Below, in pieces: positions 12,001 to 24,000 of a stretch of DNA of 64,000 nt. The stretch comes from Sipunculus nudus (taxonomy: Eukaryota; Annelida; Sipuncula; Golfingiida; Sipunculidae). The stretch covers positions 33,290,008-33,354,007 of the forward strand of contig CM049313.1 of assembly GCA_026874595.1 (NCBI GenBank). The letters are read 5' to 3'. The stretch's first letter is position 1; each line of letters opens with the position of its first letter. The notes under the pieces were generated by a model. That model saw only the letters and a list, made by a program, of their open reading frames with translations, did not search any database and had not been told where the DNA came from. The translations under genes and the position numbers were made by a program.

Positions 12001-15000
12001 TTTAGAAGATATTTTTACACTTGGACATTTATTGTTGCAGGAGTTCTGATGAGGATGACAATGTACAGGGAGGAGGCTTTTCTGAAGGTGCTGATGCAGT
12101 TGCTGACAAAGAACGCCTGGCCAGGTGAGTGCAGTCAGTTTATTAATGAAATCCTATAGCTGTCCAGGTAGAATACAGGTGTGGACAGGTAACCTCTAAG
12201 AAAGTCCAAAATACTATTCAGATACTTTCAATCGCACATATGTTCAGGTAGAATACAGGTGTGGACAGGTAACCTTCAACAAAGTCCAAAATACTATTCA
12301 GATACTTTCAATCGCACATATGTTCAGGTAGAATACAGGTGTGGACAGGTAACCTTCAACAAAGTCCAAAATACTATTCAGATACTTTCAATCGCACATA
12401 TGTTCAGGTAGAATACAGGTGTGGACAGGTAACCTTCAACAAAGTCCAAAATACTATTCAGATACTTTCAATCGCACATATGTTCAGGTAGAATACAGGT
12501 GTGGACAGGTAACCTTCAACAAAGTCCAAAATACTATACAGATACTTTCAATCACACATGTTCCGGTAGCATCCAGGTGTGGTCAGGTAGTCTACAAATG
12601 AGGCCATAGGCCATATAGCCAGGTAGCATATATGTAGTTTCAATTAACAGGTTTGTTCAGGAACTACCACACAGGTTTGTCCAGGCAGTGCAATGAATAT
12701 TAATTATACAGATATTTCCAAGCTAGATCAATTTAATAATGGCCAGCACACAGTTAGTACATAGATATGTCCAAATACAAAACTAGTGTGTCCAGGTAGA
12801 AAAGAAGCACATTCAGCTTATAGATGTACTTTTCAAGACACAGGTGTATTAAGGTATACAGAAACATCTGGATACCATGCAAATGTGTCCAGGTAACATG
12901 CTAGTATATTTAAAATATAGATAAATGTCATGGTAGCAGTATTAAACTTTAGTACACAGGTGTATCAAGATTGTATACAACTAAGATCTGGTATCACACA
13001 TATACCACACAGATACAAATATGTAGCTTTATTGAAATTCCATTATCAGGTGTTTCAAGCTTATATATTACAGTGTCCATGTAGCTAACAAGTGTCCAGG
13101 TAGTATATAAGTCAACATACAGATATATACAGGTGGCTTAAGTATATTTTGTACATGGGTGTGTCATTGTAGCATAAACATATGTCCAGGTAGCATGCAG
13201 TTAGTCCAGGGAAACACTGATGTGTTACAGTTATTTTATTTAAAGGGACCTGGTCTGCGACCAGGTATGTTAAGTATACATGAAATAAAGTGTATTCACC
13301 TTAGATATTATGGTATCTTTCAATGTTTCATTCCAAAAGAGTTCACTTACACCTGTACGGAAGTAGCAAAAAGCTTGCTCCAGATGTGATCAGTGGGACA
13401 AAACTTAAACGCTCGTGACCATACTGTGCAACTTCACAAATCAAGGAATTTCAAGATTCCAGTAGGTGTGTATTCCATGTTTCTTCTTTTTGTACGGACA
13501 TGGTTGAAGATACTATGCCTGTGTGGCAGAATGGTTTTGCTGGGAAACTTTTGTGGTAAGCCAAAAAAAAGAGATAATAATTAGGGATAATACATATATT
13601 AATAGCAAATAAATATGAGCCTTTTTATATTTGTCAAAATAAGTACTGATTCAACTTTAATGTGATTTCTTTGGAACTGTCACTTTAAGGGTAGTGATTC
13701 CTGTAAAAATCTTTAAGATTACATGCTCTAACATCGTGGCACAATCTTCCAACACAATGGCAAATTTTTCATAAAACTGCTCTGTCATGCTTAGTCGGCA
13801 ATAATACTAGGAATCTCATAATTTAGATAATTTTGAAAAATGAGCCATCATTATTGCAGTATGGTATTGTTTATAAGTAGGCAGACAGTTATTTTATCCA
13901 GGGAACATGGTTAATTGACTGTGTGTCAAATTTTCATGGCCATAGTCTGTACATTTGATGTAAAAACAGTGTAAATGGGTTATTATAGTCTTGTAAAGTG
14001 TCATTAACATTGTGTTGTAGGTATAATGTCTACAATAGTTATTTTATAACATGATTCAGATGACCAGGTTTATCTCAGGAAACATTTGAATCAGATGGTT
14101 AAAACAACAGTAATAAGTAACCAATTTAAAATTTTGATAATTTTTTTCAGAAGACATTGGTGAACTTACCAGTGAAATCTGTTCAGGATATTTAGTGTGT
14201 CAGTACAGGTCTCTTCCTTAATGTGAACATGCCATGGACAATGAAAGCCCCGTTTTACTGTTTACGTAGATAAGCAGATTAAGTAAGAGCTTAAACCATC
14301 TATAAACCTAGAAAAACATAGACATATAGTGTGTAGGGTAAGAGTAGAGTTTGACTTGGACTGAGCTGTTCTGCATGGATTGTTCATAGGAAAGATGTCC
14401 ATGTGATTACAAAGGTTCTTACTGTTTATTAACTGTTATCTTCAGGTAATTTTCAGGTCAAACATGTAGGTTATAATATTTTCTGTTCTCAAACTCCCCA
14501 GAAGATTTTCCAAACTTATTTCCAGATATGGATATGATCCTTCTTGTAGATCTATCACAGAAACATTTTATATTATAAAGTAAATGTGCCTGTTACATCA
14601 TGAATTCTGATACAGATGTTCTGATTTTATCCATAGACTTGCAAACAGGTGAGCTCACCTTGTCTACCTTCTGAATGTAGTTTTATTTTAACACCCCCGT
14701 CTGTTAAAATGAATAGAAAAGCTGCTTGTGTGAAGCTTACGGCAACTTGGGCTCAATATTCCAGGTTTTAATTCAGGAGATGCATAGTATATGATACACC
14801 CTTCTTGCTTAGATGATGTTTAGCACAGTTTTGCTTAACCATTGTTACAATGCGTCATGTGATTGTAAAAAAAAAATAAAATATCCAATACCAGTGCTAT
14901 TCCAGTTCCTCAAATGTTAATCTCAGGTTTCATTTTCTTCATTATCCTTTTCTATCCAAAGTCATCTTCAGTTTCGGATTTCCTTGTATATTCTTTACAT

Positions 15001-18000
15001 TTATTTGATAATTTTTTTCAAGCATGCTTCCTACAATCAGAGGAAATATGACAAATATAAGCAAAAGAAAGGACTTGTGAGCAGTTCCTTATCATTGGAC
15101 CTTATTAATGTGCCTCAATAACAAGCATCTTACACAATTTAATTTGATTTAAAGGTGCACGTTTTACCAAAAATGAATACATCTTCTCGTGACTGTAAAT
15201 ACTTGATTTTGATAATTTTCCTAACCAAAATACTGAGATATTACACATGTTCTTGGTTAAATCCATGGTCACAGCACTGCACTATATATTGCTATTTTTT
15301 AAAAACACAAAATATGTTGCAAATGGTGAGACAAAACCTGCTGAATTTCATGTGAACCCAACCATGCTGTCAGATCCTATTTCATGCCATGTAAATATAC
15401 AATTAATCAAAGGTAAGTTTTTTCAGTTTAATAAAATAACTGTACTTTATTACTTTCAGTTCTTGTTTCTTTTTATCTATTTTCATAATTTATTTTATTA
15501 AATTTTTCTTTTGAAAAGTATTTGTTTCCTATGAAAGACAAAGAAACTACTCAATCAAATTTTTTTTATTAATATTTCAGTTATGACGGCCATTTTTGCT
15601 TGGTTTTGAGTTTTTAGCACGTTATTTATTTTCATTTTACAATGTGTGGCAGTGCAAGATCTGTATTCCAGAGAGAGTCACTGTGAAATTGAGCGACGCA
15701 GGAGAAACAAAATGGCTGCCTACATAAACGAACTTTGTGACATGGTGCCCACATGCAGCACTTTGGCCCGCAAACCGGATAAGCTGACCATACTGCGAAT
15801 GGCGGTGTCCCACATGAAAAACGTTCGAGGTAATGGAAGCAGGCTGCATTCCAAAATTCATGTGCTTGCTGGCCATGCCAACTGCATACTAGCCCTACTG
15901 TTGCATCGCTGGGCAGTGTGTGGCGCCCTCTGTGTGTGGTTGCTTGTACCAGTGCTCCTGGCTTGTTTAACATGTTTCAGGCCCACCACTGTGATGACTG
16001 ATAGACTGTGCCTCATGTTTAGTGCATGTTGTCTGTTTGACCAGCCTTCCTGCCTGGCTCTTGTTCTTCTCCACCACAGCTCCCTGTCCTCCCAAATTTT
16101 GTGGCAACACAAAGCTTTATCCACCAAAACCTGCTGACATAAATGCAAAATAGGACCAAATTCTGAAATAATTCCCATGCTTGTAAATATAAATATTCAG
16201 CATGGTCTGTTTCCAGAGTTTTGTTTTCCTGTTTATTTAAGTCTTTAAAAGTCTTTTCAAAAGTCTGTTTGGTTGCATTATTATGCTAACATTTCAGATG
16301 TCATCAGAAATGGTGCATAGAAATCTTATTACTTCTTGAGCCCCCAAACTTTATATAAGAGAAAGGTTTACAGTATTTGATACACAGCAGGATAGATATC
16401 TGAGCCTTGTGTTGTACATTTTAACATGCTCAGTTCTTTGATGGTGTTACAGAGAAAGAAGTTCTAAAAAAGTCAGTCTCTGAATTGAAAAACTTAGCAC
16501 ACCCTACATCAGCTTTGTTCAATTCCTTTAAGTTGTATTTTTGATTGGTATTAGAACTTTCTGGTGATAACTTTATAATTTATCATTGGAGTTGCATAAA
16601 GCACTGTTTTTCAAGATTAAACTTTTACCTATTGATCAAGAATATGACCATCAACTAATATTACACTTAATTTTAAGTCAAATTATATCAGGTAATGGCA
16701 GATTTAAAGAATGTCCAACCATATTTTATATTCTGACCTGTTAAACCATATGTAGAAGAGCCAATTTTAGACAAACATCGTGTACACCAGTGGAAGGACT
16801 CAGTATGTCACAGATTTCAAGCATCAATGGACTGGTTGATCCTGCAGAATTGATGTCTTTTCCCTTTCCTCTTGGAGCCTGGTCAGGATGGATGTGGTTA
16901 TATACGAGGATAAGGATGCTGTCCTCAACCAGTTGTTCGTAGTGAGGTCATGAGTGTAGTATCCTTTCTTTTGTTCCTTACATGATGGTCATTGTTCTGT
17001 TTGTAGGGAGAGCCATTGCGAGATTGAGAGACGTAGGCGTAGTAAGATGGCTACATATGTGAATGAGCTTTGTGACATGGTGCCTGCATGTAGTACTTTG
17101 GCCCGCAAACCCGATAAACTGACTATCTTGCGCCTCGCTGTGGGTCATATGAAGGCGCTGCAAGGTAAACACAGAGAATGGCGTTCATCCCACTTCTGAC
17201 ACCGATTTTCCAATTTTGGTCTCACAGAAGAAATTCACAATCAGTACTCAAACTAGTGGTCCACATTACGCAGTAGCTGACCAGCACAATCAAATCTCAG
17301 CATGGGTTGTCCAAACTGCATGTTCTAAGTGTGCATGTTGTTACGTATGATCTGTAATTGCTCACGTTTCCAAGCTTTCTATATCACTGCATGCTTCCTG
17401 CTTGGTGTTGGATAACCAGATCATAGTATGATGTTTTAATTAACTTCATGTTTACCTAATGTTTGATATAGGTAGCATTAACAGCCTTATTTTGTGACCA
17501 ATGGTTTTGTAGAAATGTTGCATGTGTGCCATCCCTGTCATCCAAAAATGCAATTTTTCAGTCGGATTTCAATTTATTAATTGTATTTTAGCTTTTAACA
17601 TTTTCCAGTCAGTGCTTACAGAGTATACTAAATCTGAAGGAAACTTTAGTTATGAGATTATTCAAAGAGTGCTTATATCACACTGTAAAGGCAGTGTTAA
17701 TAGAGATATTTCCAGTTTAATCATTTTTTCATATTTTCACTGTTGCACCATGTATTTGTAAATGCTTCTTCCATCACTACTGTTTCTGACTCAAATACAG
17801 TAGCTTTATTCTTTTGCACATCATTCTTTTAAATATTAAGTAAAATGCAGGGCTTGACATTCAGAGCTGTCCAGTTGTCCAAGGGAAGTAAAACAGGCTC
17901 CTGCTGACTCTAATCTGTCTTTCATCGGAAATATACAGTTGTGATACATTATGTGGTAATATAGAACCAGTGTTCCAAGGTAGTGACATTTACCTACCAT

Positions 18001-21000
18001 ATGTTTTGTTATATCATTGGGTTTACATATACAATAAAACCTTTCAATTATGAACAGTGGCTGGACCTGGATTTTTTCAGATAAAAGAGAGGTATCTGTT
18101 TTAGAAAGGTTAACCTGTAATAATCCAAATCTATTGCTCAAGGGACTTGCAAGCAGTTGTTTGCAAGCAGTGGCTAAGTGATAAAAATCAAAAGATAGAA
18201 TGCAGTGAGAACACTGGGTAAGGAGTGTTGGACAGCTGGAACAGCACAGACAAGTAGGTAATATCTAGCCCTGTTTTGTTAGAGGCAATGATTTTGACCA
18301 CCATCCTTTTTTAGGTTTCTATGTAAACCTGCTAATTAGTCAGTTTGGGTTGCACATAAAAAGCTAGTGTTAAGGACATTATCTAGTCTAGTAGCTTGGA
18401 AATAATGAAAATCAATGTTTTGAATAATTTACAAAAATAAAGTAATTTTTCAAACAACTTTAAATGTAGATTTAAGGTCATAAGATCACCTGTTTATGGA
18501 ACCTATAGCCATAAATCTCAACATTTTGTTGATGTCCTGATCACAGTCAGTTGTATACACATATATATCAATAATTGATTATTATGTATGTCAGCTTTTG
18601 GTGGTGCCACCTACTTTGACCTATTTTTGGAAACCATGTTTCCCAAATTTACAAAAAGTCATATAAAATTCTTCATTTTGAATGCCTAATAATAAGGTTT
18701 ATAAAATATGCATTAATTGCAGGCTTTCTAAATTTGGATCTTTTTGGGACTGTCTTAAGAACTGTGAAATATTGTAAATTTTTGTAAAATAATTGATGAA
18801 TTCCTTTTAGGTATGTTTTCTGGAATATATCTAAACAAATGAAAAGGAATGTTTTCAAGTTTGTATCAAGGCTGTGATATTTTTTAAATAATAAAAATTG
18901 AGCACATTTGAAATATTACCATTGCACTCCTGTCAAGAGTCTTGAATTTGTTTTAATAAACCAATAAAGTCATATAAAGTAATATTGAGCTTTTGATGGT
19001 ATAGCAAAATTAAGACATAATCAGGTAATTATTATAGGGGGAAATAGTCCTACTCCTTGGCTATAGCATAAAAAAAATGTCATTGATATAATCCTATGGT
19101 TAATCAAGATTATAGGGGTATTCATTTCCATTTTACTTGGAGGTCACTCATTATATATGCAGACTTATCCAGAATTCATTGATTTTTGCATCACAAACTT
19201 GGATAATGCCTTTAAATAAAGTTTGCTCTCTGTTGGAAAAGTATTTTGCCTTTTCAGCAGGAACTGGTAATTCCGGCAGTGATGGCTCCTACAAGCCATC
19301 ATTTTTAACTGATCAGGAACTGAAACATCTAATTTTGGAGGTAAGTAATGTTTTGTTCATCTTTCTGTTATCAAGATTCGTATGAATTCCATTTTTTGTA
19401 TACCACAAAAATCTGTGTAACTAAATTCAATCCAAAGGTTATTTTAAATTCATATAGAACCCAGTAAAGTATACATTATTTTAAACTAGGTACGTAGATG
19501 AGTCTTGAGATATTGTTGTTAAGTTTATTATTTGTCCACTTAAATTTGTTTTGCAGTTACTGGATTCCTAAAATAGTGTACCTTTTCAAAATTTTAATTT
19601 TACAAAATGTTAAAATATCATGTGAAAGTGAATGGAAAGTTAAAAAATATGTATACCATCAGAGGGAACATTGTAAAAGCTTTAAAAATAATGTATACTT
19701 TATGGGGCCCATTATGAATTTAAAACAACTTTTGTATTGATTAAAAAAAGTTTTTTTTTGGCCATGCATGTTACCTTGCTGGTTAAAAAAGTGCTCAACC
19801 CTCTGATGCTGTCAGCTTGTCATATGCTACCACTTGATTTGTTCTACATTTTTTAGAAAAATATTTTCAAAGGATATGTCTTTGATAATTTGTGAAAGTA
19901 ACCATAGGTTAAGAATGTTTTATTGTTATTAGGTCTTCTTGATCTCAAGTTTTATATTCATTGGGCTCACAGTTATCCACAAATCATAACCTATCATGAT
20001 AACATTAGATTGAATTTTCTAAATTCTGTCAAGCTTTTACCATATGTCATTTAGGTACTGTTTGGGTTGGAGCTGGGGACCTCTAATAGTAAAGTCCAGT
20101 GAATTAACCATTAGGCTTTGTCCTACCCTAGAAGGAGTATTCTTTTTATTTATAACATTTTTAACACCCTTCATCCAGAGGGCCTGGAATTCTTGTCTCA
20201 ACTGTCAAACTTTAAAATGAAAATAAGTTACATTTCAAGGAAACATCTTCTGTTGACATTCCCCTTGTGCATACTAACAAAAATTGTTTTTTTTTTTCCA
20301 TAAAGTCCTTACCACAAAAGCACCCATGTTTATGTAATTTGCATGAAAACTATTCTTATCCAATACACTTAAAGGGACTACATTGTCCTCATCACTACAT
20401 TTATACCTACGCCGCTGGTGAATATAGGAGCCCCAGTGCATTGTGGGGGTCATATTTTAACTCCAACAATCCCTAAACAGCAGTGTCGTACTGTTGGGAG
20501 TCAGAGTTAGTGCAGTGTTCACATTTGGATCAAAGTTTCTATTAATCCTATTAATCTCAAATATAAATATCATGGTCTTGATTCTAGACCTGTGACTGAT
20601 TAATCTGGCACCTTGAAGGGACTTCCTGGTATGCTCAGCCAGTTTATCAGTCACTAGTTTTCTTTAAAACATGTTACACTGTCTCTTGCACTTGATTTCT
20701 TTTTTGTTTTACTCAATGTGATGAAGAGTCAAGCTTTTACATTTGTAAACATAATGTCATATTAAGTACCATATATCCCAGAAACAGCAGGAGCTGATAC
20801 CATAAATTTTGCAGACTTATTTTTCTGTGATAGCCACCTATTTTGGCATATCAGGAAATGGTATTTCTTGATTCAGTATTTGGTCTGCTTTTTTTCTCAC
20901 AATCATGCACAATATTTGAGTCAGTGTAAGACATGACCCTTCAATCTCTTGTTCCGTCTGTACACAGATACTCTACATCCCAATAAAAACCATCTCCTTG

Positions 21001-24000
21001 ATAAATAAAAAGCTAATCAAGCATTTTCATTTTAAATCAATTTTATATTTTGCATGTCTCTTGAATTTGAAGGGGGGTTCTATCTAATGTTTAGGGATAT
21101 TATTAAGACAACACTGACGCTACACATTTCCAGTTAAACTTGGACTATTTGAGCCTCCAGGCCCTTGTTGTCATTCAAACAGGTTACAGTGTGTTGCTTG
21201 CACTTGCTTTCTTCTCTTTTTTTCTCATTTTGATGGGATATCAAACTTGTAAAGTGTGCACCATATGTTACTCAGATACCTATTTTTGGTATGAAGATCC
21301 AAGATACTGCAATGGGAGGAAACAGGGTAATTTCTGTTTGATTTTTTTGCTGATCAATCAGCTTGTGTAACTTGTAGACCAGGTATCAGTTAATACAAAT
21401 AAACAGGCATGACCTAATCTCAGGGAGTGCTCAGGTTAAAGACAGAGTCAGATCTCAGTTCTTTTATCAGATGGCAGTGTGGATGAATTGAGAATAAAAT
21501 ACCATCAGCAGGTCAGCCTTGTATTAATAACAGAAGCAGGATGAAATGCTTGATTCATGTAGTTGGGTCTCATACAAATGCAACGGACATGATGGCTCCA
21601 TTAAGCTGAGCCCTCGTCACCAGCACACCCATTACCGTGCGATGTGACTCTCCAGCAAATGGAACCAAATGCTCGTTAGTCGCAAGCACAGATGATCAAA
21701 TGAAATTCACTCCGATGAGATCCGAGAAAAGTAACATGATGAATAAAGCATGGAAAATATGGGTTTCCCCTGGCCGATTTCTTTTTGATTAATCTCAGGA
21801 TGAAAGATTAAGATATATGCATCGTGATAAGAATGCAACTCCTGAGTTAACAGACATTGCCTTCACATAAAATAGATAGCTATCATTTTCCCCAACCTTT
21901 GTTCCTGAGTAGTGGTCTCTATAGTTTATCCATTTACTTGGGTTAATCACGAAAGTTGTGATTTATGTGTTCTTTTATTTCTGTCATACAGGAATAAAAC
22001 TTGAATGTATGATAATTAACAGCAAATGTTTGACTGTGCCTGTAATGTCTGATATCCTATGATGCTTAGGCTTTTTTCTATTTCACAAAAAATAATGACA
22101 CAAGCAATTTTAAGGCCAGATACGTGAAGATTTGGTTAGAACACCAACCTATCTCAAATTTCTTTCAAATGAAAAAAATACACTTCCTTAGTTTCAGTTG
22201 AGAATATGTCCATATGATGAGAAGTGACCAATCAGTAGGGTCCACTGCTATTTAGCTGAGGGTATACATGTCCGAAAAGTCATCAGCTAATAAATTTTGC
22301 ATTTTAGAACTTAAAATGTCAAAGCAATGGATATCACTGGTCTCTACAAGTTCGGAAATACTTGCATACACTGTACTTGGTGTGAATATCCTTGGCCCTG
22401 TGCCAGCTCCCTGGAGGGGATACACAGCAAATCCTGCTGTTTTAAACAATGGCTAAGTGTAATGAGTTATAGAACAAATGTAGCAGTAACAATACAGGAG
22501 TGTACTGTAATCATGTGCCAGACCTGCTAATGTCGTGTTGATGTAAACCCACGCCCCCATGTTCACAGGCACAGTGGTTAAAAGTCATGAAGCTTCATTG
22601 GTACTCAGGAAAAATGACAGGGCTAGTTATCTATCTGCATGTTATGTATCAGATATATAATACATTAGTTATATACCAGAGAACAATGGAAAGGGCAGGT
22701 AGGTCACATGATAGCTGGGTGTGGTCAGTTCATGCTGTGTTTGTTAAGAAAAGCGTGAGAAATTACTTGACCAAGGGGTCATATTGGCTTTGTCTGTGGG
22801 CTTTCTCATAACTGTCCTCATTATTTCCTTATAAGGGAAACAAATGTACCAACAAGATTATCACAGGATGAAATGGTCAGCTGTGTCCATCTGTCTCTGT
22901 TTTCCCATATTTGGGCAATCTTGCCGAAAATGTTGTCAAAATTACCATCAGTTATTTTCAGCACTTTGATAAATGTTTTTGTTGAATCAAATAATGAAAA
23001 GTGAAAAAGTTGTTTTGTTTATTATAAAGATGTCACATAAGATTGACAGAGCATGACCTGCCTCTTTGCACAAAGGTCTTGTACCCATCATGCTTGTAAC
23101 GTAGAAATAGGTCTGTGCAAATGAAATCACCACTTGCTCTTTGACAAACTTAAATTCTGAGTTCATTCAGCATGTGAAGTTTGCAGGTCGGTTAACTTGC
23201 TTGTTATGGAAACAGTTAACCTCATTACTAACCCAAAATGTCTTGCATTTCTGATTGCTGTCAGAGAATTCAGTAGAGTTTATCTGATTCTGAGGGGGCT
23301 GCACCTTGAATTTCTTCTCTATCCATCTGTCTGTCACAGTCCTGTATATTATCTCCGGGAAATTCAGGCATTTACTGGGAACCTTTTACTGAACATAGGT
23401 AACTATGAGAAGATGAGCACTGATGGTGTGAGTTGGTAGTTAAATCATGTACCATGATTGAAAAAAATATTTAACCAGTGAATGATGATTAGTTAGGGTT
23501 ATTGATTATTTATGTACCATCTATATTGCTGTAAAATCTGCCGTGCAAAATAGTACCTAGAATATTGACCAAGTAAATTAAGTCAAAAGTCAACATCATG
23601 CTTAAAGGTCAAGGTAAAGCTGAGGTTGTTGACACTTGTTCTCTGCAAAATGTTCAGTTTTAATTCTGTGTGCTACTTTTATCTTTCTTATATCTATGAC
23701 AGGGTTAGAATATTTCCTTTATGGGTCAAATGACTTCTTTGTATGTGCATACATAATCCTTTGTGATTGATTGTGCAAAAATGCAACCAGTTTGATCAAT
23801 TATGAAAAAAAATGACCAATCATCAATATAATTGATTAATTGGCACACCACTAACGTGCACTACCAGATATCAAATTGATCAGGATGGTTGTCAATGGAT
23901 AATAACTCATGACAGTAACATGACAGTACAGTTCTTTATAATCCTCTGGGTTAATTGGTTAATTATTTTTATGATGTCAGTAACTTATAAAATATATCCT

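Larger units (their letters stand above)
3090..12040 (+). other. ARNT intron (8.95 kb)
   Basis: Contains a long copy of dispersed repeat R1 (4002-7486), a copy of a ~165-bp dispersed repeat (7740-7905), diverged repeat-like sequence around 8690-9250, and a perfect inverted repeat with two E-box-like sequences (11290-11322). The stretches 9250-11200 and 11330-12040 are AT-rich with nothing I can name. Confidence 0.85.

Noticed and set aside
13240-13690. Possible MITE bounded by taaaggga.. and ..tcactttaag
   Set aside because: The ends are only loosely complementary and no second copy was confirmed; only the small internal hairpin at 13248-13266 is certain.
15632-16178. Overlapping minus-strand frames across bHLH copy 1
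   Set aside because: They are shadows of a conserved + strand coding exon; no protein features of their own.
15672-17164. Both bHLH copies used together as a tandem double bHLH
   Set aside because: Joining 15829 to 17007 shifts the frame and reaches TGA after about 18 codons.
17007-17164. Copy 2 as a dead pseudo-exon
   Set aside because: Open frame, both splice sites, exact length and phase are preserved while silent sites are heavily diverged (23 silent against 9 replacement codons).
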